Shown here: positions 33,132 through 40,817 of the stretch, piece by piece
Position numbering within the stretch: the first letter of the stretch is position 1
How the letters are laid out: every line of letters starts with the position of its first letter
From: Chloroflexi bacterium HGW-Chloroflexi-10
GTDB taxonomy: Bacteria > Chloroflexota > Anaerolineae > Anaerolineales > Anaerolineaceae
DNA: 64,000 nucleotides
Reading direction: 5' to 3'
NCBI GenBank assembly: GCA_002840755.1
Contig: PHBZ01000027.1
Coordinates: forward strand, 61,670 to 125,669
The notes under the pieces: model-generated
What the model was told of the DNA's origin: nothing
The model's input: the letters and a program-made list of their open reading frames with translations, nothing else
Databases searched by the model: none
Made by a program: the position numbers and the translations under genes

Positions 33132-33578
33132 CTACGCTTCCGTATTGCGCCACTTCCATGCATTCCAGACAATGAGTAACAGAGCCGCGATTTCGACCAT
33201 GCTGTAAAAGTAATACATAGAAGATGCTGCGCCAAGAAATAATGAACCGATTTGGGCCACAACAAATAGTGTGCCTGCGATAATGTTTGCCCAACGATTT
33301 GCGTGATATTTTAATGCCCAGGACAGGACAATCATTAAGAACGGAATTTCCCATATGATCGCGGTTCCCAACAAAAATCCAGAGGTGATTTTTACAGTTC
33401 CATTTGACACATATCCTGACATTATTCCTTCTATAGCCCCTGGTTCCAATCTCAAGAGGGAATCGCAATATATAAAATTCACGTTATAAAACACCCATAA
33501 CAGCGCTAGCAAAATTTTTGTATTAATTTTGGTAGTCTTTAAACTTGCCCCGAGGGGACTTTCTTTGGTCGTATTCAT
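33132..33578 (-). CDS. DUF6326-family membrane protein 1
   Basis: A 148-residue four-helix membrane protein of DUF6326 type. Its marks are LLALLWVFYNVNFIYCDSL, VKITSGFLLGTAIIWEIPFL, LKYHANRWANIIAGTLFVVA and a last YYFYSMVEIAALLLIVWNAW. GGAG lies close before the ATG at 33578; an earlier Met is 21 bp upstream. A paralog is encoded immediately upstream. Function unknown. Confidence 0.75.
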   Translation of the reverse strand: MNTTKESPLGASLKTTKINTKILLALLWVFYNVNFIYCDSLLRLEPGAIEGIMSGYVSNGTVKITSGFLLGTAIIWEIPFLMIVLSWALKYHANRWANIIAGTLFVVAQIGSLFLGAASSMYYFYSMVEIAALLLIVWNAWKWRNTEA

Positions 33579-33654
33579 TTTTTCTCCTTTTTTGAACAAT
33601 TTGATTGAGTTTTACCATTTGATTCAGAGGTATTAACCAGGTTAATCGTCAGAT

Positions 33655-34017
33655 TTAGTTCCAATTCCACGCATACCAGACCGTGACCACATTGAAACCC
33701 ATGTTGACCGCCAACAAGAATTTGTCATATAACGATGCATAGGTGGGCAGGCCAACCAGATTGAACAGGAAAAAGAAAACTGCCACAATGATATTCACCC
33801 AGCGACTCACAGGTTGGGGCATTACAAGGTTCAGGAAGACCATCAGGATGGGTATCATCATTAAAACCGCAATCCCCAGCCAAACGTACTGATTAAGATT
33901 CATATCTGTCATCGGTTTTTTTGCCAAATCTCCGCTGCAAATACGTAATACATCACCATAAAGATAAAGTAGGGTGGCGACAACCCAGGTTGCAGAAAGT
34001 ATAATTTTTGTATCCAT
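33655..34017 (-). CDS. DUF6326-family membrane protein 2
   Basis: A 120-residue four-helix protein with the same plan as its downstream neighbour: ILSATWVVATLLYLYGDVLR, LNQYVWLGIAVLMMIPILMV, SRWVNIIVAVFFFLFNLVG and a last NMGFNVVTVWYAWNWN. The ATG at 34017 has TAGGAG nine bases upstream; the frame remains open upstream into the dehydrogenase gene, but that part is antisense-like noise. It sits 19 bp after the dehydrogenase stop codon, so the two genes are cotranscribed. Confidence 0.7.
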   Translation of the reverse strand: MDTKIILSATWVVATLLYLYGDVLRICSGDLAKKPMTDMNLNQYVWLGIAVLMMIPILMVFLNLVMPQPVSRWVNIIVAVFFFLFNLVGLPTYASLYDKFLLAVNMGFNVVTVWYAWNWN

Positions 34018-34036
34018 TATTTGATTACTCCTATGC

Positions 34037-35008
34037 TTAAATTGTGATGACAACTTTTCCATGGGTATGACCTTTCCCAAAATAGCGAAAAGCTTCAGTT
34101 GTTTCGCACAACGGGTAACACGCATCGATTACTGGTTTTATCTTCCCGTCTGCCAGAAGATCTCTTATGACAAGCAAATCTTTTTGATTTACTTTTTTCT
34201 GAGAGCTTGTCATCTTCCTGCCATTACTTTTTGACATTAAAGGTCCAAGGAACAGTGATTGAATTATTTGAGCTGGCAAGCCTCCCACGAAGACGTAAAT
34301 TCCATTTGGAGTTAAGGCACGTTTATACGCGGAAAGTAGTCGATATCCATTTACGGCAAGGATGAGATCATACTGCTGTTCATTTTCGGTAAAATCCTCT
34401 TGGGTGTAGTCAATGACGTGGTCTGCGCCTATTGAGGTCGCTATTTCCAAATTCGAAGTGCTGCACACGGCCGTCACTTCAGCGCCAAACGCCTTGGCGA
34501 TCTGTATTGCACATGTCCCCACCCCACCAGACGCCCCGTTGATTAGCACTTTTTGCCCGGACTGTAAATGCCCTTTATCACGCAAACCCTGCAAGGCAGT
34601 GACGGCTGCCACGGGTACCGCAGCAGCTTCCTCAAATGAAATGATGGGAGGCTTTTTCGCCAAAACGCTTTCTGGAACAGAAACATATTCGGCAAAGCTG
34701 CCACTACCAAGCCCAAAAATATCACCAAACACCGCATCTCCCGGCTTGAATTGTTGAACTTTTCTGCCAACAACTTCAACCTGGCCAGCAATGTCGGCAC
34801 CGAGGATTGTGTTTTTTGGTGTGAAAAGCCCGACGCCCATTAATCGCATTGGGAAAGGATCACCCGTCAGTAAATGCCAATCCCCCGCATTAATGGATGC
34901 TGCATGGACTTTTACCAGTACTTCTTCGTCCCGGGGCGCAGGTTTTTCAACCTCTTCGAGATGAAGAACATCAGGTAGTCCATATTTTTTATAAACGATA
35001 GCTTTCAT
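34037..35008 (-). CDS. NAD(P)-dependent quinone-oxidoreductase-type dehydrogenase
   Basis: A 323-residue medium-chain dehydrogenase/reductase without zinc ligands. The N-terminal catalytic domain has KPAPRDEEVLVKVHAASINA and ILGADIAGQVEVVG. The Rossmann fold has GASGGVG at residues 158-164 (NGASGGVGTCAIQIAKAFGA), then SIGADHVIDYTQEDF. It probably reduces quinones or enones with NADPH, as other members of this branch do. The ATG at 35008 lies 13 bp after AAGGAG; an in-frame TTG is at 35020. It is the first gene behind promoter B, followed by two DUF6326 genes. Two broken relatives lie at 23.7 and 31.5 kb. Confidence 0.85.
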   Translation of the reverse strand: MKAIVYKKYGLPDVLHLEEVEKPAPRDEEVLVKVHAASINAGDWHLLTGDPFPMRLMGVGLFTPKNTILGADIAGQVEVVGRKVQQFKPGDAVFGDIFGLGSGSFAEYVSVPESVLAKKPPIISFEEAAAVPVAAVTALQGLRDKGHLQSGQKVLINGASGGVGTCAIQIAKAFGAEVTAVCSTSNLEIATSIGADHVIDYTQEDFTENEQQYDLILAVNGYRLLSAYKRALTPNGIYVFVGGLPAQIIQSLFLGPLMSKSNGRKMTSSQKKVNQKDLLVIRDLLADGKIKPVIDACYPLCETTEAFRYFGKGHTHGKVVITI

Positions 35009-35091
35009 TGGTATATACAAACTCCTTAGATCGAAAAATATCTACTGTGTCAGCAAGAAAAGAATTTTCACTGCCTGCCTGTCACAATGTA

Positions 35092-35159
35092 AATATACCC
35101 ATGACCAAGCGTCAGTGTTAGACACTTTGGTGTGGGTTGAGGTGTTGGTCGAAGTGTTG
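35092..35159 (-). promoter_or_regulatory. Putative MalT-type activator promoter B
   Basis: Plus-strand boxes GTGTGG (35130-35135), GTGTTG (35142-35147) and GTGTTG (35154-35159) recur every 12 bp. The minus-strand -10 TATATT is at 35097-35092. Box distances of 38 and 50 bp from the -10 match promoters A and C. AGACACTTTGGTGTGG is shared exactly with A. It fronts the dehydrogenase operon. Confidence 0.65.
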
Positions 35160-35189
35160 TTTTAGATTACTGGCAAGAAAGGAGGGCTT

Positions 35190-37892
35190 TTAGAACAGGT
35201 TCAACTCACGCGCTCTCGCGATGGCTTCGGTGCGGCGGTGTACCTGTAGTTTTTCAAAAATCCTGCGGTTGTGCCCTTTGACCGTATCCAGGGCGAGGTA
35301 CAGCTGCTTGCAGATCTCATGATTTGAGAGTCCCTGACAAATGAGCTGTAACACTTCCAATTCGCGCTGGCTCAGTGGCTCAATTAATTCTGATTGCGAA
35401 TTTTTTATTGGAGACACCAGTACAGCCTGCGTTGTTGTAAAAGCAGCCAGGAGTTTATCCACATAACCCCTTAATGGATGGATGCGTACGCCAGGCTGAT
35501 TCTCTATCCATGCTCTATAATCCAAAATTAACAACCGCATGGGTTCGCCATTTTCCACAAAAAGACGGATGAAACCACCTGGTTCAGCCAAAGATAGGGC
35601 TTCGGACAGCACTTTATATGCCGGTTCTTTTTCACCTTTCAGGTGAAGTGCAAGCGCTTGCAGCACCATCGTCGCGAGCTGATTGTTTTCCCAACTTTTT
35701 TCTTCCATTTGCTGGCGATACGGTGCCAGTATAGCCAGCGCAGCGGTTGGATCACCCTGGGCGATGAGGGTTCGCGCCTGGAGGAGTGTAAGATCATTTT
35801 GCTGTGCAATTTGGGCGGCGGCTTCTATGTTGCCCTGGCATAAGTGGATTAACACCTGCTGGATGGCAATGGTTGGCACACGGGCAGCGAATTCCCATTG
35901 GCGTGTATTTTGTTCCGCTTGCAAAAGGAAACTGGCAGCGCCTGCTAAATCTCCCCGGGTTAATTTAATCTTGGACATGAACAGTTGACTCAATATTAGC
36001 CTGTCAACCACCTGGTCACAAAGGCGTGCCAGCTGATAGCTCAGCTCCCCATATTTCTCAGCGGTATCCAGGTCATTCCATTCAAAATAGATCCTGGCGA
36101 GGCCAAGGTACACAACTGTTGCGAAAGGTATCGGGTCCTCCCCAGTCAATTGCAGCGCACGCTGGTATTTCTCAGCTGCCTGGTGAAGCTGGTTTCTCAA
36201 TTCGTGGATCTGACCCAGGCGGGTATTTGCCAATAAAACACCTTCATTATCCCCAGCGGCTTGGGCAAGAGATAACGATTTGATATAGGCTTGTTCCGCC
36301 GCATCCCGGTCTCCCTGGATATAATGGGCAAACCCAATATACTGGGTGGCTGAAGAACGGTAAGCTGTGTTGTTAGGGTGCAGATACTCCATAGCGTGTT
36401 GCGCGTATCCCAGGCTGGTTTCTGCCTGGTAGAGCGTTGCGGCGAGCTCAGCCCTGGCAACTGCAATTTTCCCGACAAGATTTCGACTCCATTCATCCAT
36501 ATCCGTGTTGGGAGGAATTTTCAATGCCAGTGCTGCTTCGGCTGCTTGGAGCTTCTCTTCAACCCCAATAATTTGGTAGCTTTCCAGCAACATCGCAGCT
36601 TGCTTCCACCACAACGCAGGATTAGCATTCAGCAAGGTCTTAGGTAGAGACTCCAGCCAATTCAATATGATCAAAGGTACACCGGGAAGGCGTAAAGGCA
36701 TCTTTTTGTCTTCCATCAGACGATTGGCACGGTCAACATCATTGGCTGCAACCGCGTGTTTAAAAGCTTCGAGGATCAACCCATTCTTTTCATACCATTC
36801 ACTGGCATGAATTTGCAGGTTGTTGATTCCTTCAGAAGTAAAATTTTGCTTTAACCGCTTTCGTAGCAAATCCCCAAAAAGATGGTGATAACGGTACCAA
36901 TAACGTTCATCATCCAATGAGACGATAAACAGGTTCGCTCGTTCAAGATAAGTCAGGGTTTCCTGCCCGGATGCAGTTTGAGTATCCAAAAAAGCGTCAC
37001 ACAGTGGGCCGCACATCCTTTCGAGGATGGATGTTTGCAACAGAAAGTTCTGAACTTCAATGGGTTGACGCTGTAAAACTTCCTCAAGCAGGTAATCCAA
37101 TATATATCGGTGGCTCCCTGTGAATGCCTGGATGAAACCAGACGCATCTTTTTGTCCATGCATTGAAATGGCAGCTAATTGCAAACCCGCAATCCAACCC
37201 TCGGTGCGAGTCTCCAAGGATGTAATATCTTCGACTGAGAGGGTCAAGCCCATTACTTGGTTGAGAAATTCCGAGGCTTCAGCCGGGGTAAAACGCAGAT
37301 CGGAGGCACGCAGCTCGATCATCTGGCTTCGGGCTCGTAGACGCGCCAGTGGTAGGGATGGGTCTTCACGTGTAGAGATAACCATGTGCATCTGCGATGG
37401 CTGGTGTTCCACAAGGAATGCCAGGGATTGATCAACCACGGGTGAATCAATTAAGTGGTAATCATCAAGGATGAGAATAAAATCGTCCGGGATGGTCGTG
37501 ATTTCGTTAAGCAGGGCGGATAAGAGTGCTTTTGTATTCAGAGACTCAGCAGATTGGAGCGCAGCCATCAAACCCATACCAATTCCAGCTTTGACCGTTT
37601 GTAATGCAGCTATCAGATACGAAATGAACCGCGCCGGATCATTATCTGCTTCATCCAGCGACAACCAGGCCACCGAACTGCCGCACACCGGCCTGGGCGG
37701 ACAGTTCCGGGGGCTGGCAACCCATTCGCTGACTAGGGTGGTTTTACCGAAGCCGGCGGGGGCAGAGATGAGGGTTAACTTGCGGCCGGAAGAAAGCCCT
37801 TCATTTAATAGTTCCAGCAGTCGGGGTCGCAGAACAAGGTTAGACCTCGGTGGTGGAACGTAAAGTTTTGTAAGAAGAAGGGAGTCAGACAT
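35190..37892 (-). CDS. MalT-type LuxR-family ATP-dependent regulator 3
   Basis: A 900-residue STAND regulator, closest to regulator 2; their first 50 residues are nearly identical (LLLTKLYVPPPRSNLVLRPR). Walker A is APAGFGKTT at 44-52 and Walker B DFILILDDYHLIDS near 130-145. Compared with regulator 2 there is a short Pro/Cys insertion before VAWLSLDE. A TPR-like sensor fills the centre, and the LuxR domain ends it: LSQRELEVLQLICQGLSNHE, LALDTVKGHNRRIFEKLQVH. The gene ends 31 bp before the boxes of promoter B, its likely target. A TATAAT ends 10 nt before the ATG at 37892 and no ribosome site is present. An in-frame start 96 bp upstream would add unrelated residues. Confidence 0.9.
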   Translation of the reverse strand: MSDSLLLTKLYVPPPRSNLVLRPRLLELLNEGLSSGRKLTLISAPAGFGKTTLVSEWVASPRNCPPRPVCGSSVAWLSLDEADNDPARFISYLIAALQTVKAGIGMGLMAALQSAESLNTKALLSALLNEITTIPDDFILILDDYHLIDSPVVDQSLAFLVEHQPSQMHMVISTREDPSLPLARLRARSQMIELRASDLRFTPAEASEFLNQVMGLTLSVEDITSLETRTEGWIAGLQLAAISMHGQKDASGFIQAFTGSHRYILDYLLEEVLQRQPIEVQNFLLQTSILERMCGPLCDAFLDTQTASGQETLTYLERANLFIVSLDDERYWYRYHHLFGDLLRKRLKQNFTSEGINNLQIHASEWYEKNGLILEAFKHAVAANDVDRANRLMEDKKMPLRLPGVPLIILNWLESLPKTLLNANPALWWKQAAMLLESYQIIGVEEKLQAAEAALALKIPPNTDMDEWSRNLVGKIAVARAELAATLYQAETSLGYAQHAMEYLHPNNTAYRSSATQYIGFAHYIQGDRDAAEQAYIKSLSLAQAAGDNEGVLLANTRLGQIHELRNQLHQAAEKYQRALQLTGEDPIPFATVVYLGLARIYFEWNDLDTAEKYGELSYQLARLCDQVVDRLILSQLFMSKIKLTRGDLAGAASFLLQAEQNTRQWEFAARVPTIAIQQVLIHLCQGNIEAAAQIAQQNDLTLLQARTLIAQGDPTAALAILAPYRQQMEEKSWENNQLATMVLQALALHLKGEKEPAYKVLSEALSLAEPGGFIRLFVENGEPMRLLILDYRAWIENQPGVRIHPLRGYVDKLLAAFTTTQAVLVSPIKNSQSELIEPLSQRELEVLQLICQGLSNHEICKQLYLALDTVKGHNRRIFEKLQVHRRTEAIARARELNLF

Positions 37893-37902
37893 TCTAAAAT
37901 TA

Positions 37903-37908
37903 ATTATA
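37903..37908 (-). promoter_or_regulatory. -10 hexamer of regulator 3, leaderless-type
   Basis: TATAAT on the minus strand followed by TAATTTTAGA and ATG, almost the same as at regulator 2. No good -35 is seen upstream. Confidence 0.6.
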
Positions 37909-37997
37909 CCCCGTCCCCTTGTGGGACATCGCACCTTAGTAGAGGGCGAATAAGACTTAAGAAACAAAAAAAGTACTAGACGAACCAACGTAAAAGG

Positions 37998-38193
37998 GCT
38001 GCTATACGCTCATCGATCAACTACTTTGTCCCCTTGTGGAACAGTTACGTGCCGGGCAAGCAAGAACCATTACAGGGTGCTGCGCGACCAGCGTTCGTTG
38101 TTATGGCTGACATTAGTCCTGCATGTTCCTGGCAGGGTTTGCAAGGCCCGCCGCACAACCACTTCGCTGTACTCAGTGCAAAAATGTGTCACG
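37998..38193 (+). repeat. Dispersed ~190-bp intergenic repeat, copy 2
   Basis: This stretch aligns with the reverse complement of 7250-7444. It contains an uninterrupted 60-codon frame (38034-38216) with GAARPAFVV and MADISPACSW. The same frame in copy 1 is broken by stops but keeps GAARP and LADIS. Whether it is a short gene, an RNA or a mobile repeat cannot be told. The rest of the 37893-38556 interval has no gene. Confidence 0.65.
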
Positions 38194-38444
38194 AATACAT
38201 AACGGATAATTGTTGATTAGCAATATATTGAGAGAAGACTCGTTTTTTTCCTTATAAAGCCAGTATTGCACTGGTAGTTTTCCAAGACCCAGCACAAGTG
38301 AAAAATACGTCCATATAGATATATTACAATGGAATCACTGGAATGGTAACCTTTACCTATCTCCGAAAGATAACCATTGAGTAGTCAACAAATGATCTCT
38401 CTTCTCAATTAAATAGTTCAAGGAATTAGCGCATATTTATCCAA

Positions 38445-38466
38445 AAACGACCATTTCTGGTCGTTT
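38445..38466 (-). terminator. Rho-independent terminator of the FAAL-ACP operon
   Basis: AAACGACCA (38445-38453) pairs perfectly with TGGTCGTTT (38458-38466) around TTTC, read as GAAA on the minus strand. The minus-strand stem is followed by TTTTTGG. It lies about 90 bp after the stop of the FAAL gene. Confidence 0.75.
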
Positions 38467-38556
38467 CGGAAACACTAGCCAGGGCCGGTGCAAGTTTGTT
38501 GAACCACCAACCTCCGGGCTACAACGTGCCTATAAAAGGTACATCGTGCCTGAAAG

Positions 38557-40245
38557 TTACGAACCGGAATCCCCGCTCTCTTTGAGATATTTTTCTCTGT
38601 TCGCTAATCGGGCATTTTTTCCGGAAGATGTTTTGACCATCCAACCTGGACCGACAATGTAAACGTTGCGCAGGGCAACCGCCGAGCCGCGGGTAACCAC
38701 TTGGCGGATCTCGTCGCTAATTCGCTGGCGCGTAGTTTCATCTTCATCATCCACCTGGGCAACAATAACCACGTCCTCAGTACCCTTGTTTTCGTCAAAG
38801 ACGCCAAAGGCGCTCACTCGCCCGCGGTGTACACCACTCACTTCATTAGCGAGCAGTTCCAGGTCCTGCGGGTAGATGTTCTTACCGCCCACAATGATCA
38901 GGTCCTTCTTACGTCCGGTAATGTACAGTTCGCCATCGGCAAGATAACCGTAATCGCCAGTCAGGTACCAGCCACCGGGGATCATCGCCTGCGCGGTGGC
39001 ATCCGGACGGTGATAGTATTCATTTAACATGCAGTTGGAACGCACCGCCACCTCGCCGATACGGCGCTCAGGGACTCCCTGGTTATGTTCATCAACCACA
39101 CACAGTTCCACGTTGGGCACCGGACGTCCGCAAGAGACCATGCGCACACTCGGGCGGCCGTCTTCACAGGGACGTGCTACACGCTCAACCTGTAATCCTT
39201 CACGGTCAATCTCATCAATCACCAGCGGGCTGTCAATACCCGCCTGGGTCACGGCGAAGACGTTCTCAGCCATCGCGTAACTGACCGCCAGTGCATCTTC
39301 ACGAAAGCCAAAAGGCGCGAATTTTTCCAGGAAAGCCTGGTGTCCATCCGCGCGCACCGGTTCGGAACAGTTGATTACCGCACGCCACGAGGAAAGGTCA
39401 ACCCCCGTCATCTGACGGTCGCGGATCTTCTGGGCGCAGAAATAGTAGGCAAAGTTGGGCAGCCAGGTCAATGTGCCGCAATACAACGCTACAGCCTGCA
39501 TAAGGCGTACCGGGTTGCGTACCCAATCAAAAGGTGAGAGCAGCACCAGATGATTCCCCGCCAGAATAGGCATCAGGAAACCGGCAATCAGCCCCATATC
39601 GTGATACAGCGGCAGCCAGGAGACAATGATGTCATGTTCGTCCTGGTGCAATGCAGCACGCAGGTTGTCAAGCTGGTTAAAGACCGCCTGGTGCGAGAGC
39701 GCTACACCCTTCTGTAAACCTGTGGTTCCGGAAGAATGCTGCAACAGAACAATATCCCCGGGTTGGCGCTGCATGCCTTCCAGGCTGGTAAAATCAGGCG
39801 CGCTGGGAATCTGCACCTGAGTAGAGAGCAGCACATGCCGCACCGAGTCATCCGCGTTTAGCGCCGGCCGGATTTCTGCTTCAAAGTCAGGATAGGTGAC
39901 AATCGCACACGGCTGCGTGACCGCAATCAGGGCCGCCAGGTCAGCGCGGTAACGGTCGGGTAAGAGCTTCTCGGTAAGAAAAGGCATGATCGCTGGAATT
40001 GCGCCGTGCAGCACCGCGCCCCAAAAGGCATACATCAGATCCAAACCGTGCTGCAGGATCAGAATAACCACCTCGCCGGGCCGGATGCCCAGTTCGCTGT
40101 ACGTACGGGCATAGCCATTGGCGCCTTCGATCAATTCACGGTAAGTGATTGGTTGGTCCGTCTGCCCGGCCTGCTGTAGGGTCACAATCACAAAATCGGG
40201 CTGATCCTGATAAGCCCGCTGCAAACGTTGTGGAAATGTGTTCAT
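38557..40245 (-). CDS. Fatty acyl-AMP ligase (FAAL-like)
   Basis: A 562-residue adenylate-forming enzyme. The P-loop motif is LLQHSSGTTGLQKGVALSH (about 170-188). It is followed by VSYAMAENVFAVTQAG, GWYLTGDYGYLADGELYITG, RKKDLIIVGGKNIYPQDLE and a terminal KTSSGK with the catalytic Lys. The order and the AENV motif fit fatty acyl-AMP ligases, which activate a fatty acid as adenylate and pass it to an acyl carrier protein rather than to CoA. The ACP gene lies 7 bp upstream and is the evident partner. AGGAG lies before the ATG at 40245. No polyketide or peptide synthase is nearby, so the acyl group's destination is unknown. Confidence 0.85.
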   Translation of the reverse strand: MNTFPQRLQRAYQDQPDFVIVTLQQAGQTDQPITYRELIEGANGYARTYSELGIRPGEVVILILQHGLDLMYAFWGAVLHGAIPAIMPFLTEKLLPDRYRADLAALIAVTQPCAIVTYPDFEAEIRPALNADDSVRHVLLSTQVQIPSAPDFTSLEGMQRQPGDIVLLQHSSGTTGLQKGVALSHQAVFNQLDNLRAALHQDEHDIIVSWLPLYHDMGLIAGFLMPILAGNHLVLLSPFDWVRNPVRLMQAVALYCGTLTWLPNFAYYFCAQKIRDRQMTGVDLSSWRAVINCSEPVRADGHQAFLEKFAPFGFREDALAVSYAMAENVFAVTQAGIDSPLVIDEIDREGLQVERVARPCEDGRPSVRMVSCGRPVPNVELCVVDEHNQGVPERRIGEVAVRSNCMLNEYYHRPDATAQAMIPGGWYLTGDYGYLADGELYITGRKKDLIIVGGKNIYPQDLELLANEVSGVHRGRVSAFGVFDENKGTEDVVIVAQVDDEDETTRQRISDEIRQVVTRGSAVALRNVYIVGPGWMVKTSSGKNARLANREKYLKESGDSGS

Positions 40246-40252
40246 AGCGCTC

Positions 40253-40498
40253 CTATTGACGCGCAACGATGACAGCCGCTAATTGCTCGAGGGTATCAAA
40301 CGTTTCCGCGTTTAATTCGGTATCGTCGATGTGAACTCCATACTCATCTTCCACCAGTAAAGAAAGATCTACCAGGCTAAACGAGTCAATCAATCCGCTG
40401 GAAATGATCGGCTCCCCGGCGCTGATCGCACGGTTAGGCTGCTTGAGAATATCACTGGCTATTTTTTTCGCTAAATTGGCAACAATTTCCTGAGTCAT
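40253..40498 (-). CDS. Acyl carrier protein
   Basis: An 81-residue carrier protein. The 4'-phosphopantetheine attachment site is Ser39 in GLIDSFSLVDLSL. It is preceded by helix I (TQEIVANLAKKIASDILK) and followed by EDEYGVHIDDTELNAETFDT, the usual helix II-III region. CGGAGGACAC precedes the ATG at 40498. It is encoded just upstream of the FAAL gene and will receive its acyl product. It differs from housekeeping AcpP, whose motif is DSLDTVE, so it is probably dedicated to this pathway. Confidence 0.85.
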   Translation of the reverse strand: MTQEIVANLAKKIASDILKQPNRAISAGEPIISSGLIDSFSLVDLSLLVEDEYGVHIDDTELNAETFDTLEQLAAVIVARQ

Positions 40499-40817
40499 GT
40501 GTCCTCCGAATTTTAAGTTGGCTGAATTGTACCTTAAGTTAAGGAATAAGGAATCTGGAATTATGTAGGGTGCGGTTGGCGGACATGGAAAATTGATCGT
40601 TCTATTCACTCACCTATTTGATGCTTAACCCCGACAACGCACCAACTGCGGAAAAAAGAAACAGAATCTGGAATTGAACAAAATGAGCCTGGTGATTTTC
40701 CTCTACACTCATTTCTCATTGACTGATTACTTTTCTTTCCCAATTTCTCATCCCTAATCACCCCATTCAGTGTTAAACTAAATAACCTATCCCTCACTTC
40801 CCAAAAAAGAGGTATCC
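40499..40817. other. Divergent intergenic region with a repeat relic
   Basis: No gene is seen. TGTAGGGTGCGGTTGG near 40564 is one end of the TAGGGTGCG repeat family found complete at 51.3 kb. Promoters of the ACP-FAAL operon and of the peptidase gene must be here, but no clear -35/-10 pair stands out. Confidence 0.4.
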
